In this document: positions 55,545 to 64,000 of the stretch, in pieces | Numbering within the stretch: the first letter of the stretch is position 1 | Layout of the letters: every line of letters starts with the position of its first letter | Assembly (NCBI RefSeq): GCF_003515065.1 | Contig: NZ_QXGH01000023.1 | Coordinates: forward strand, 1 to 64,000 | Length of the DNA: 64,000 nt | Reading direction: 5' to 3' | Source of the DNA: Nocardioides immobilis | GTDB taxonomy: Bacteria; Actinomycetota; Actinomycetes; Propionibacteriales; Nocardioidaceae | Translations under genes and position numbers: made by a program | The notes under the pieces: model-generated | Seen by the model: only the letters and a program-made list of their open reading frames with translations | The model's database searches: none | What the model was told of the DNA's origin: nothing

Positions 55545-56444
55545 TCAGCGGGCCGTGCGGTGCGCCCGGGTCGAGATCGCGAGCCAGGCGAGCGCAGCGG
55601 CGGTGAGCGCCGCCCCGAGCATGTGCAGCAGCACGAGCGCGATCGGCAGGTCGAGGAAGTACTGCGAGTAGCCGATCACCGCCTGCACCGCCTCGGTGGC
55701 CAGCAGCGCCAGGGCCGCGGTCCGCAGCGGCAGGTTGCCGTCGCGGCGGGCGAGCACGACGGTGAGGATCGTCAGGGCCACCAGGGCGTAGACCGCCCAC
55801 GCGTGGACGTGGGACATCGTCCCGGGGTCGAGGCCGGTACGTCGCGACTCCTGGTCGCCGCTGTGCGGCCCGGAACCGGTAACGACCGTGCCGAGGTAGA
55901 GCACGACCCAGCCGACGAGGAACGTCGCCAGCGCGGCCTGGCGGGACCGGGGGACCGCCCAGGCCCGGGGGCGACCGACCAGGATGTCCAGCAGCAGCAC
56001 GCAGGCGCCGATGATCCCGAACGAGACCAGCAGGTGCAGCGCGACCACCCAGGGGTTCAGGTCGGTGAGGACGGTGACGCCGCCGATCAACGCCTGGGCC
56101 GGGACGCCGAGCGCGATGACGGTCGCGACGATCAACGGGCGCCTGTCGGCACCGGTGCGATCGCGCAGCACCGGGAGGATCGCAGCCACCCAGCAGGCGA
56201 TGGCGATCGCGGCGAGCACGAACGTCAACGTCCGGTTGCCGAACTCGATCGCTCCGTTGATCCCGAGCTCACCGTGGACGACGTACGAGTCCTCGGTGCA
56301 GCGCGGCCAGGTCGGACAGCCGAGCCCGGAACCCGTGAGGCGCACCGCGCCGCCGGTCACGACGATCCCGATGTTCGCGACCAGGTTGGCCCACGCCAGT
56401 CGGACGAGCAGGGGGGACGGCGCCGTGCGCACGGCGGTGGTCAC
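55545..56444 (-). CDS. ctaA: haem A synthase
   Basis: 299-aa membrane mono-oxygenase converting haem O to haem A. It has eight helices, with haem-ligand histidine regions in E-F-G-N-R-T near residue 75 (the usual His replaced in this segment, as in many actinobacteria), L-H-L-L-V near 137, S-H-V-H-A-W near 210 and L-L-H-M-L-G near 274. A cysteine pair C-P-x5-C near 46-52 sits in the first loop. The GTG at 56444 overlaps the ABC permease stop (GTGA), so it is the third gene of that operon. Confidence 0.93.
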   Translation of the reverse strand: MTTAVRTAPSPLLVRLAWANLVANIGIVVTGGAVRLTGSGLGCPTWPRCTEDSYVVHGELGINGAIEFGNRTLTFVLAAIAIACWVAAILPVLRDRTGADRRPLIVATVIALGVPAQALIGGVTVLTDLNPWVVALHLLVSFGIIGACVLLLDILVGRPRAWAVPRSRQAALATFLVGWVVLYLGTVVTGSGPHSGDQESRRTGLDPGTMSHVHAWAVYALVALTILTVVLARRDGNLPLRTAALALLATEAVQAVIGYSQYFLDLPIALVLLHMLGAALTAAALAWLAISTRAHRTAR

Positions 56445-57202
56445 TCCCACCGGAACCACCGCGCCGCTGCGGCGCTGCCGACGATGGCCCAGGCCGCGAG
56501 CACGACCAGCTCCCGGGCAGCGACGGTGCCCTCGCAGGCCGCGCGCATCGCCTCACCGAGGGCGCCCGACGGGAGCCACGACACGACATCGCCGAGGCCG
56601 CCGTACGCCTCGGCCGGGAGTACGACGGCACCACCCGCCAGCAGCAGCAGGTAGACCAGGTTCGCGGCGGCGAGCGTCGCCTCGGCCCGCAGCGTGCCGG
56701 CGAGCAGCATGCCGAGGCCGGCGAACGCCGCCGTCCCGAGGAGGACCGCGAGGACCAGGGCGGGCACGGAGAAGTCCGGCGACCAGCCGAGCAGCAGGCC
56801 GGCGGCGCCGATCACGACGAACTGGAGCACCTCCACGATCAGCAGCGCGCCGACCTTGCCGCCGAGCAGCGCGCCGCGGGACAGGGGAGCGGTGCCGAGC
56901 CGCTTGAGGACGCCGTACCGGCGCTCGAACCCGGTCGCGATCGCCAACGACGTGAACGCTGTGGACATCACGGCCAGGGCGAGCACGCCCGGCGTCAGGA
57001 CGTCGACCGAGGTGTGCTGGGAGTCCAGGTCCAACGCCGAGGCGCCCCGGACGGCACCGACGAGGACGAGGAGCGGGATCACCACGGCGAGCAGCAGCTG
57101 CTCGCCGTTGCGCAGCAGGAGACGGGTCTCCATGCCGGCCTGGGCGAGGACCTGGCGCACGAGCGGAGCGGCACCCGGCGCGGGTGCGAAGGTGCCGGTC
57201 AC
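56441..57202 (-). CDS. ABC transporter permease (ABC-2 type)
   Basis: 253-aa membrane subunit of an ABC-2 exporter with six hydrophobic segments. The conserved loop F-E-R-R-Y-G-V-L-K-R-L-G-T-A-P-L near residue 93 is the EAA-like coupling region of this family, and W-L-P-S-G-A-L-G-E-A-M-R near 215 is typical. GTGA overlaps join it to the ATPase upstream and ctaA downstream. In many actinobacteria this exporter stays next to ctaA/ctaB, and its substrate is unknown. Confidence 0.88.
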   Translation of the reverse strand: MTGTFAPAPGAAPLVRQVLAQAGMETRLLLRNGEQLLLAVVIPLLVLVGAVRGASALDLDSQHTSVDVLTPGVLALAVMSTAFTSLAIATGFERRYGVLKRLGTAPLSRGALLGGKVGALLIVEVLQFVVIGAAGLLLGWSPDFSVPALVLAVLLGTAAFAGLGMLLAGTLRAEATLAAANLVYLLLLAGGAVVLPAEAYGGLGDVVSWLPSGALGEAMRAACEGTVAARELVVLAAWAIVGSAAAARWFRWE

Positions 57203-58128
57203 AGCGCTGTCTCCCGGCCCGTGAGCTCGAGGAACACGTCCTCGAGGTTGCGCTGCCCGAGGGTCAGCGACTCGGGGAGCACGTCGTTGTCCTCGCACCA
57301 CCGCGACACGACGGCCAGCGTCGAGCCGTCGGCCGGCCCGGAGACCTGGAGGCTGTGCTGGTCGAGGACGACGAGCTCGGTGGTCGGGCCCAAGGCGGAG
57401 GCGAGGGACTCGGGCGCGCCCGGCGGGAACGGCTGGGTGACGACCAGGCGGATCGTTGCCACGGTGCCGCCACGGGTCAGCTCGAGCGGCGAGCCGCTGG
57501 CGACCAGCCGGCCCTTGTCGAGGATGTGCACCTGGTCGGCCAGCCGCTCGGCCTCCTCGAGGTAGTGCGTCGTCAGCACGACGGTCACGCCGTCGGACCG
57601 CAGCTCCTCGAGCAGCTCCCAGACAGTGCGGCGCACCTGCGGGTCGAGGCCTGCCGTTGGCTCGTCGACGAAGACCAGCTCGGGGCGGCCGACGAGCGCG
57701 AGGGCGAGGCCGAGGCGCTGCTGCTGGCCACCCGAGAGGCGGCGGTACGGCGTACGCCCGCACTCGTGGAGGGCGAGCCGCTCCATGAGCAGCCCGGTGT
57801 CGAGCGGGTGGGCGTGCAGCCGGGCGACGTGGCGCAGCATCTCGTCGGCGCGGACGCCGCTCCATGCGCCGCCGGCCTGGAGCATCACCCCGATCCTCGG
57901 CATCAGCGCGCGGTGATCGGCGACGGGGTCGAGCCCGAGCACGCGGACCCTGCCCTCGTGCGGGCGGCGGTAGCCCTCGCAGGTCTCCAGCGTCGTCGTC
58001 TTGCCGGCGCCGTTGGGGCCGAGCACGGCGGTGATGGTGGTGGGCGCGACCTCGAGCGAGAGCCCGTCGACGGCTGGTTTGCCGCCGTAGGTCATGCGGA
58101 GATCGGTGATCTCAACGGCGGCCGGCAC
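57199..58128 (-). CDS. ABC transporter ATP-binding protein
   Basis: 309-aa ATPase partner of the permease. Walker A is G-P-N-G-A-G-K-T-T at residues about 37-45, the signature L-S-G-G-Q-Q-Q-R near 130 and Walker B L-V-F-V-D-E-P-T near 150, with the switch His in T-T-H-Y-L-E-E-A near 185. A C-terminal regulatory part of 90 residues is longer than minimal. The GTG at 58128 starts the operon and precedes the permease by a GTGA overlap. The preceding gene stops 79 bp upstream. Confidence 0.9.
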   Translation of the reverse strand: MPAAVEITDLRMTYGGKPAVDGLSLEVAPTTITAVLGPNGAGKTTTLETCEGYRRPHEGRVRVLGLDPVADHRALMPRIGVMLQAGGAWSGVRADEMLRHVARLHAHPLDTGLLMERLALHECGRTPYRRLSGGQQQRLGLALALVGRPELVFVDEPTAGLDPQVRRTVWELLEELRSDGVTVVLTTHYLEEAERLADQVHILDKGRLVASGSPLELTRGGTVATIRLVVTQPFPPGAPESLASALGPTTELVVLDQHSLQVSGPADGSTLAVVSRWCEDNDVLPESLTLGQRNLEDVFLELTGRETAL

Positions 58129-58207
58129 GGGCCTCAGTCTACGGAGCGCACGGGGCGTCTCCGGACCGCCCCCGACGCCGTGGGACGACCCCCGCGGCGC
58201 CCTCCGG

Positions 58208-58387
58208 TCAGAGCAGTTCGTCCTGCAGGTCGCGCGCCCAGTCGCTGACGTCGCCGATCAGGTCACCGGGCGGAACCGCCTGGACCAGCAGCCAGACGAC
58301 GACCAGCAGGAGGACGATCTGCAGGGCGGTCCACAGCAGCCGCAGCGCGTGGTAGTGCGGGGGCACGTCGTCTCTCGTGGTGCTCAC
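58208..58387 (-). CDS. small single-pass membrane protein of the GTPase locus
   Basis: 59-aa protein with one hydrophobic helix (residues about 17-37, L-L-W-T-A-L-Q-I-V-L-L-L-V-V-V) and an acidic amphipathic tail (D-V-S-D-W-A-R-D-L-Q-D-E). The GTG at 58387 overlaps the stop of the GTPase gene (GTGA), so it is translationally coupled to it and is very probably a functional partner. It is the last gene of the 64-to-58-kb operon. No family was recognised. Confidence 0.65.
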   Translation of the reverse strand: MSTTRDDVPPHYHALRLLWTALQIVLLLVVVWLLVQAVPPGDLIGDVSDWARDLQDELL

Positions 58388-59970
58388 TTCAGCACGCCTT
58401 CCAGCTCGCTGTCCGCCTCCGGACGGGCCATGGCCTCGATCCAGAACCCGGCCGCGTGGAACGCCCAGTCGAGGACGTTGAACGGGTGCAGCGGGTCGTC
58501 CTGGTCCCGCTGGGTGTAGGAGTCGACCGCGAAGTAGCCGACGCTGCCGAAGTCGTCCTCGATCGTGGACACGAACGAGTCCAGGCCCCGGCTGGACAGC
58601 CACCGGCGCACCGCGCCACCGTCGGCGGCGTCGAGGACGTCCTCGCCCATCAGCTCGTGGACGATGTCGGCCTTGGTGACCACCACCCCGAGGTGCTTGT
58701 CGGTCAGGTCGACGTTCTCGGCCTTCAGCCGCTGCACGACGCTCGCGTAGGCCCGGGTCGGGTCGCCGTCGGCGACCGACACGGAGCCGGCGAGGTCGGA
58801 GGCGTCGTACAGCGGTGACACCTTGGGCAGCGCGAGCGGGTCGAGCATCAGCAGGATCACGTCGGCGGTGTCGAAGTAGACGAGCGCGCGCGACCGGTCC
58901 TCGTCTGCGAACGCCTCACCCGCCGCGTCCATCAGCTGCACCTCCTTGTCGACGGTGCCCTGGGACAGCCGGAACGGCAGCCCTTCGGGACGGTCGTCCC
59001 ACGGTGTCTTCGCCACCCGCCGACCAGTCGTGATCGCCGCCACGGCCGCCTTGATGAACGCGCGCGACACCGGGGAGATGGGGGTGAACTCGCCGCCGTG
59101 GGCGTTGACCCGGTCGGAGAGGCTCATCACGGCCCCGGAGAGGAACTGGGTCTTGCCGGAGGCGACGGCGCCGATGACCGGCAGGAACATCACCTGGCGG
59201 GTGCCGCTGCCCTTGGGCAGCTCGCGGCTGCAGGCCGGACAGACCGCGACCAGGGTCTGCCCTCCGGTGCGGACCGTGGCCGGGATGGTCGTCTGGCACG
59301 CGCAACGGCGCCGGAAGATCCCGAGCGGACCGGGGGTCAGGTCGCGGTGGATCACCAGGCAGCCGGTGTTGGTGCACAGATAGCTGGGGGTCGGGTTGAC
59401 CGCGTAGCACCGCGGGCAGCGGGAGGTGGTGCGGCGCTGGGTGCGGAGCGTGGCCTCGATCGCGCGGCGGACCCCGATCCCGATCGACTGGGCGGCGCTG
59501 ATCGCACCGCCGAAGAGCGCGATCACCAGGTGCCACGCGCCGACCGAGAGCGCCAGCCCGGCCAGCGCCCCCGCGAGCACCGGGAGCACGAGGACGACCC
59601 ACGCCACCAGGGTGGCGACCGACGCGGCGGTGCGCGCACCGCCTTCGCCGGGACGCCACCACAGCGACCGGGCGAACGTGACCGCCCGGGCGCCGAGTGC
59701 CAGGGCGCCCGAACGGACCGCGGTCGCGTCGCGCAGGCCCTGATGGGGCAGGTAGAGCGGCCAGGCCCGGTCCCAGCCGTACCGGCTGCCGGACCCGGGG
59801 AACGTCCGGAGGACCCGACCCTCGGCGACCGCGTCGGGTGTGGTGATGGCGGGCGTGGAGAAGCGGCCGGTGTAGCTGAGCACCGGAAGGACGATGCCCA
59901 CCAGAGCACCGGCAGCGACGGCGATGATCGCCGACGCCGCCCACCAGGTCGCGATAGTTGCGAACAGCAC
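58384..59970 (-). CDS. membrane-anchored zinc-ribbon GTPase (double-GTPase 2-like)
   Basis: 528-aa protein. A membrane helix at residues 8-33 and two more near 118-158 anchor it. Eight cysteines form two zinc ribbons (C185, C188, C199, C204; C223, C225, C244, C247). The C-terminal half is a TRAFAC-type GTPase with G1 G-A-V-A-S-G-K-T at 267-274, G3-like D-A-A-G and a G4-like T-K-A-D. The layout matches the DO-GTPase2 family predicted in actinobacterial NTP-dependent conflict systems. The GTG at 59970 lies one base after the GAP1 stop, with AAAGGGAG upstream. Its GTP-binding form probably signals through the adjacent GAP1. Confidence 0.72.
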   Translation of the reverse strand: MLFATIATWWAASAIIAVAAGALVGIVLPVLSYTGRFSTPAITTPDAVAEGRVLRTFPGSGSRYGWDRAWPLYLPHQGLRDATAVRSGALALGARAVTFARSLWWRPGEGGARTAASVATLVAWVVLVLPVLAGALAGLALSVGAWHLVIALFGGAISAAQSIGIGVRRAIEATLRTQRRTTSRCPRCYAVNPTPSYLCTNTGCLVIHRDLTPGPLGIFRRRCACQTTIPATVRTGGQTLVAVCPACSRELPKGSGTRQVMFLPVIGAVASGKTQFLSGAVMSLSDRVNAHGGEFTPISPVSRAFIKAAVAAITTGRRVAKTPWDDRPEGLPFRLSQGTVDKEVQLMDAAGEAFADEDRSRALVYFDTADVILLMLDPLALPKVSPLYDASDLAGSVSVADGDPTRAYASVVQRLKAENVDLTDKHLGVVVTKADIVHELMGEDVLDAADGGAVRRWLSSRGLDSFVSTIEDDFGSVGYFAVDSYTQRDQDDPLHPFNVLDWAFHAAGFWIEAMARPEADSELEGVLK

Positions 59971-59971
59971 G

Positions 59972-62067
59972 TCATGCTCCCTTTGCTTTGCCGAACCGCC
60001 CACCGAGGCCGCGCCGCCGGTCGGGGCGGGCAGAGCGAAGCAGGGCGTCCAGGCGGTCGCGCGCCGGACGTTCCCATTCTCCGCGGATCCGGGCGAGCGT
60101 GGTCGACTTCAGGTCTTCGGTCAGGAATGCCAGGGCGCCGCCGGCCATCGCGGCGTGCGGTCCGTCGGCGATCTTCAGGGCGCGGAGCACCACGTCGGAG
60201 CGTGCCGTTCCCGACTTGCCCGCGGCCGCGAACCGGCTCCGCAGCGCGCTCCGCACGCCGTCACCGGCCCAGTCGCCGGCCTCGGTGGCGACGTACTCGA
60301 CGGCGCGGGCGTCGACCGCGTCGAGCAGGCACTCGCCCAGGTGGGGCGCCACGGCCGGTCCCCACTCGGCGAGGTCGCCGAGGAGCGGCTTGAGGGTGGC
60401 GTTCGCGCGGTCCTTGGCGTGGGAACGGGCGGCCTCGATGCGCTCGTGCACGGGGGCGTATCCGATCGTGAGCTCGGCCAGCTCCTCGTCAGGGAAGTCC
60501 GCACCGCGGTACGGCGCGTGCAGCACGGCGTCGAGGAGCTCGTCGTACGACGGATCGCTCGACCCCTGACCGCTGCGCAGGCCGGTCAGCCCGTTGCGTA
60601 CGACGGCGGCCAGCCGCGCGTCGATGCCCTGGTGGCGCAGCCACGCCGCGACCAGCAGGTTGTCGCGCGGCAGTATCGGGCGGCCGATGGCGATGGGCCA
60701 GGTCGCGATCCGGAGCTGGACGCCAGGGAGCGCTTCGGCGCGCTGCTCCCGTGGCAGGTGCCCGACCACGGCGGCCTCCAGCCACGGATGGATGGCGGCC
60801 GCCTCGGGCTCGTCGGCCAGCCAGTCCCAGGTGCCGTTGACCACGGACAGCTCGGCGGCGCGGTCGTGGGCGGCCAGGTCGGCGGCGAGCGCTGCCACCA
60901 GCCGTTCCAGGCCGTCGCGCGAGACCCGGTCGAGGACCGCGGCGAGCTCGGTCGCCCCGGCCCTCGCCATCCGGTCGCGGGTCTCCCGTGCGGTCCTGAT
61001 CTCGTCGGCGGTGCTCGGCGACCATGCGGCGAGCGCCGATGTGATGGTCGGATCGGGATCAACCAACGGGTCCGTCTCGGCCGCACCTTCGAGCGCCTCG
61101 ACGAGCTCGAGGGCCAGCGTCCACGCGTCGGCGGTGGGGATCGCGCCGTGCAGCGCGGAGGCGGCCCGTGCGGCGAGCCCGGCGCCGACGTACGGCTCCC
61201 AGCGGGTCGCGAGGTCGAACGCCGGTCGGTCGGTGGACGACGTGTCCTCGAGCAGGGCAGCGACGCGGGCCCGGCTGCTCGCGCTCGGCTGGACGTCGCT
61301 CGCCGTACGGCGCTCCAGGTCGATCACGTGCGCGCCGACGATCGGCTCGAGCTCGAACTCGGGGCTGACGCCCACGACGGCCGCGTCCGTCCGCGACGGA
61401 TCGTCCACCAGCGCGCGGAACGTCAGCCGCGCCGCGCTGTCCTCGTCGAGCAGCAGCGACCCGGCGGCGATCCACCGCATCACGACGTCGAGGTCGCGAT
61501 GGATGAGCACCAGCCTGCGCGGGACCTCGCTGCTGGCCGCCTCGAGCATGGTGAGGTACTGCGGAGGACCCGCACCGCCCATGGGTCGTCCGTGAACATC
61601 GCCTGCAGTGCGGCAGCTCCGAAGTCGTCCCGGACGGACACCGGGACCGGCCACGGTTCCAGGTCGCCGCTGGGCGTCTCGGCGAGGGTCCACCCGGCCG
61701 CGGCGTAGAGCTGTGCCGGACAGAAGCCCCCGAACCCGGCCACGCCATCGGTGACGACGACCTGGGTGATCAGGTTGCCCGAGCGACCGCTGAGGGTGAG
61801 ACCCGTCGAGTGGCCGCGGGCCAGGTAGTGGCGGTCGCCGTGGCGGAGGTGGGCGCACGTCGGGGGGTGCGCGAGCTCGTCGTGGTCGTGGTTCCACGTC
61901 GGGTGCACGCGGTGGAGCAGCTCCTCGCGGATCCGTCGGCGATCCTCCGGCGTGATCCCCCCGCTCAGCGCGCGGAAGTTGAAGCCCTCGACACCGTCGA
62001 CCGACTCGTCGGCCGTTGTGTCGGAGTAGACGGCGACGTCGAGCACGCTGCCCACAGTCGGGCTCAC
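59972..62067 (-). pseudogene. GAP1-like GTPase-associated protein, frameshifted
   Basis: Protein of about 698 residues if intact. The N-terminal frame from GTG 62067 has the GAP1-N2-like features G-F-N-F-R-A-L-S-G-G near residue 28, G-R-S-G-N-L-I-T-Q-V-V-V-T-D near 93, and G-G-F-C-P-A-Q-L-Y. It is open to 61480, but its last 30 or so residues are Ser/Arg-rich. The rest (Y-L-T-M-L-E-A-A-S, then helical repeats ending R-F-G-K-A-K-G-A) is in a second frame to 59972. The junction is near 61560-61565, and one inserted base restores a single frame. It is coupled by GTGA to the upstream coiled-coil gene. GAP1 proteins are predicted partners of DO-GTPases. Confidence 0.65.
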
Positions 62068-62711
62068 CGCCGGAAGCGGGATGACCCCGATGACTCGCTC
62101 TGCCGGGCGGCGTCGAACTTGTCGGTCACCTCGCCGAGCTGGTCGAGGACGTCACCGAGCCGGATCGAGGCAGCAGCCATGGAGTCGCGCAAGGAGGACG
62201 CGATGGCGACGAGGTCGCGGAGCGCGCTGACGGCATGGACCGCTGCATCCGCGGTAGCGGAGTCGATCATCGCCCGGGTTTCGCGCTGGGCGCTCGCCCG
62301 GTCGGCCTCGGCCGCGCGGCGGGCGTCCTCCAGCAGCTTCTCCGCGGCGGCCCTGTCGGCGGCAGCCTCGGTCCGGGCGGCGGCCGCTGCGGTCACGGCG
62401 TCCTGGGCCTCCCGCTCGGCGGCCGCGGCGATCTCGTCCGCCCGGGCGCGGGCGTCGGCGAGGATCTGCTCGGCACGGCCCTTCGCCTCCGCGGCGGCGA
62501 GCGACTTGCGGCTCTCGGCGTCGGACGCGACGCCGTCGGCGATCTGCTGCGCCTGCATCACGATCGAGTCGGCCTCGGTCAGTGCCGCCCGCCGGATGGA
62601 CGCGACCTCGGCAAGCTCGTGCTCGGCGCGACTCTTGAGGTCGAACACCTCGCGCATCTCGCGAGCGGTCGGGTCCTGGCTGGCGGCTCCGGTCTGCTTC
62701 GCTTCGGTCAT
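62064..62711 (-). CDS. coiled-coil (DivIVA-like) protein of the GTPase locus
   Basis: 215-aa highly charged Ala/Glu/Arg-rich protein. Residues about 25-165 have uninterrupted heptad-like helices (A-E-A-K-G-R-A-E-Q-I-L-A-D-A-R-A-R-A), and the C-terminal part has L-G-D-V-L-D-Q-L-G-E-V-T-D-K-F-D. The composition resembles DivIVA/Wag31-type or septal scaffold proteins, but no lipid-binding N-terminus was seen. The ATG at 62711 is preceded by GCTCCA-containing repeats. The gene's stop overlaps GAP1 (GTGA). Confidence 0.7.
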   Translation of the reverse strand: MTEAKQTGAASQDPTAREMREVFDLKSRAEHELAEVASIRRAALTEADSIVMQAQQIADGVASDAESRKSLAAAEAKGRAEQILADARARADEIAAAAEREAQDAVTAAAAARTEAAADRAAAEKLLEDARRAAEADRASAQRETRAMIDSATADAAVHAVSALRDLVAIASSLRDSMAAASIRLGDVLDQLGEVTDKFDAARQSESSGSSRFRR

Positions 62712-62722
62712 CGGTGGTCCCC

Positions 62723-62756
62723 GTGTGGAGCATTCGTGTGGAGCGTTGGTTGGAGC
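62723..62756. repeat. three TGGAGC repeats upstream of the coiled-coil gene
   Basis: GTGTGGAGC at 62723 and 62736 and GGTTGGAGC at 62748 are spaced 13 and 12 bp apart. They resemble the GTTGGAGC set upstream of the propeller gene at 9960, with the same position and orientation relative to the regulated gene. The remaining sequence to 62909 shows no gene. Confidence 0.55.
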
Positions 62757-62909
62757 CTTCGCAAGAGGAGGCATCGTTGGGTGTGGCGGTGCCTAACCTC
62801 GACATTCTCGTACACAAAGGTCGGCACGGATGAATTTCGAGTTATCAGATACGAGACCAACGCCGGACGGCGGGTCTCGGCGGAGTCGAACCGCTGACCG
62901 GACGAACGA

Positions 62910-63634
62910 TCAGCGGTGGCGGACGCGGCGCAGCCGGTCCGCCATCGTGCCCGGAGGATCGAAGAGGTTCCCAGGTGCTGGCATCGAGGCGTCGTCGGTG
63001 GTCGGCGCAGCATCGGCGGCCGTCTCCTGCGACGGCGTGGCTGTGCCGGCCTGCTCGGGCGCCGTGATGTCGGCGCGCAGTCGGGCGGTCGTCGGCGGCA
63101 GGTCGGTGAGGGCCTTGGCGAGGTCCTCGAGCGTGACGCCGAGGCGGGAGATCGTGTCGGACACGCTGTCGAGCTGGCCGTGAGCGAGGTGGTGGGTCTC
63201 CTCGAGCTGCTGGCGGCGGTGGAGCGACGCCTCGCGCCGCGCCGTCAACCGGAGCGCGTCGGCCTGGACGGCCGCCGACTCATGGCGGACTCGGCCCGGG
63301 CCAGCGCTGCGCTGGACTCGTCGGCGAAGGCGGCCGCGGTGACCCGGATGCTCGCGGCCTGGGCCTCGGCCTCGGCGATCGCGGCTGCCGCCGTTGCCCG
63401 CGCCTGGGAGATGACGACCTCGTCCGACCGCTGGCCGTCCGCGGCCATCGTGGCCGCCGTCTGGCGCGCACCCGCTTCGAGCGCGGCGGCGACGGCGTCG
63501 GCCTGCTGGCGGACCTCGACGACCTCGAGTGCGACCTGCTCCTTGGTCTCGGCGGCGCGATCCACCGCTGCCTGGGCCTGGGCGCGCAACTCCGCTACCA
63601 GCTCAGCGGTTCCGCCGCCCGAGGATGTGGTCAC
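62910..63634 (-). pseudogene. long coiled-coil protein with an apparent frameshift
   Basis: Alanine/glutamate-rich coiled-coil of about 240 residues if intact. The first frame (ATG 63634, M-T-T-S-S-G-G-G) runs as a continuous heptad helix to A-E-S-A-M near 63281, then switches to Arg/Pro/Ser-rich residues and stops at 63245. A second frame resumes S-A-A-V-Q-A-D-A-L-R-L and continues to 62910, ending G-T-M-A-D-R-L-R-R-V. One missing base near 63278-63281 explains both. If they are read as two genes, the second would start with a TTG at 63248 overlapping the first stop. It precedes the coiled-coil gene at 62711 on the same strand. Confidence 0.6.
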
Positions 63635-63656
63635 GAACCAAGGTTACCCATCGTGG

Positions 63657-64000
63657 TCAGTCTTCTGGAGTTTCTTCGCGATCCAGTCGCGGGATGGACT
63701 CCCGGGCCCCGGACAGGGCGGCGAGGATGTCGGAGAGGCGTGCAGCCGCGGCGACGACGGCGTCGTTGAGGCCCGCGGCGACCTGGTCGAGCTGGTCGAG
63801 CGCGTGGTGGCTCTCGGTGCTGACCCCGGCGAGAGCGGCGACCCGGAGGTCGGCCGTCTCGCGGGCGGACGCCTCCCGCTCGAACTCCGCCATCCGGCGT
63901 GCGGTCTCGATCAGCTCGGTGGCCGATGCCTCGAGCTCGTCGGCCCGGGTGGAGGCGAGGGCGGCGTCGCGCCGGATCCGGTCGGCGTCCATCTCGGCCT
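63657..64000 (-). CDS. coiled-coil protein, partial (continues past the window)
   Basis: At least 114 codons of an Ala/Glu-rich helix are visible, ending L-D-R-E-E-T-P-E-D. A-V-V-A-A-A-A-R-L-S-D-I-L-A-A-L-S-G-A-R resembles the C-terminal segment of the coiled-coil protein at 62064, suggesting paralogy. The reading frame is open to position 64000, and M-D-A-D-R at 63992 is probably internal. It is the most upstream visible member of the locus, on the same strand. The gap to the next coiled-coil gene is 22 bp. Confidence 0.6.
   Translation of the reverse strand, partial: AEMDADRIRRDAALASTRADELEASATELIETARRMAEFEREASARETADLRVAALAGVSTESHHALDQLDQVAAGLNDAVVAAAARLSDILAALSGARESIPRLDREETPED

Noticed and set aside
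61555..61570. Programmed -1 frameshift in the GAP1-like gene
   Set aside because: No slippery X-XXY-YYZ heptamer or downstream pseudoknot is evident; a deletion is simpler.
62910..63248. Separate gene starting with a TTG at 63248
   Set aside because: Coding-like residues continue upstream of the TTG in the same frame (S-A-A-V-Q-A-D-A-L-R-L), so a frameshift within one gene is a better explanation, though two genes cannot be excluded.

Overview
This is 64 kb of a high-GC actinobacterial chromosome. GTG and TTG starts are frequent, stop/start overlaps (ATGA, GTGA) are common, and it carries RbpA, WhiA, a mycothiol-type maleylpyruvate isomerase domain and KstR-type operators. The gene content suggests a member of the Propionibacteriales such as Nocardioides. 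That placement is inferred from gene content and codon style; no rRNA lies in the window. No tRNA, rRNA, CRISPR array, prophage or intact insertion sequence was recognised.

Left part (about 1-30 kb) is accessory metabolism. A sterol/steroid catabolic set is split over several loci: a FadD8-like ligase (1073), divergent echA19 and fadD19 plus a nitronate monooxygenase-like gene (5137-8788), fadE26-fadE27 (17592-19803), and kshA, a small Cys protein and kshB (19876-22439). Three 14-bp KstR-type boxes (1049, 5987, 19861) sit within a few bases of the start codons and tie these loci together. Between them are a secreted beta-propeller protein, a secreted LVIVD-type protein, a MurL-like PP-loop enzyme divergent from a MarR regulator, a histidine kinase/LuxR response-regulator pair and a small membrane-protein cluster. 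At 23.6-30.1 kb a minus-strand operon encodes a His-rich polytopic membrane protein, an SDR, an EthA/MymA-like Baeyer-Villiger monooxygenase and a GMC oxidoreductase.

Middle part (30-57 kb) is mostly core. It holds cspA with a long leader and a clear terminator, a P450 operon, LexA-controlled uvrA, two tandem Rieske lipoproteins, a frameshifted TPR gene, a truncated PIN toxin, and the conserved run uvrC-rapZ-yvcK-whiA-gap-pgk-tpiA-secG-rbpA. Convergent to this run is the pentose phosphate operon tkt-tal-pgi-pgl, without zwf and opcA. The two meet at a mirrored array of 22-bp repeats (48401-48525). Next come ctaB, ctaA and a two-gene ABC exporter.

Right end (58.2-64 kb) is the most unusual region: a minus-strand, tightly overlapping locus of coiled-coil proteins, a GAP1-type GTPase-associated protein, a zinc-ribbon membrane-anchored GTPase of the double-GTPase type and a one-helix protein. 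It resembles the little-studied GTPase-centred systems predicted in actinobacteria. Two of its genes, and the TPR gene at 38 kb, each contain an apparent one-base deletion, so either the system is decaying or the assembly has errors there.
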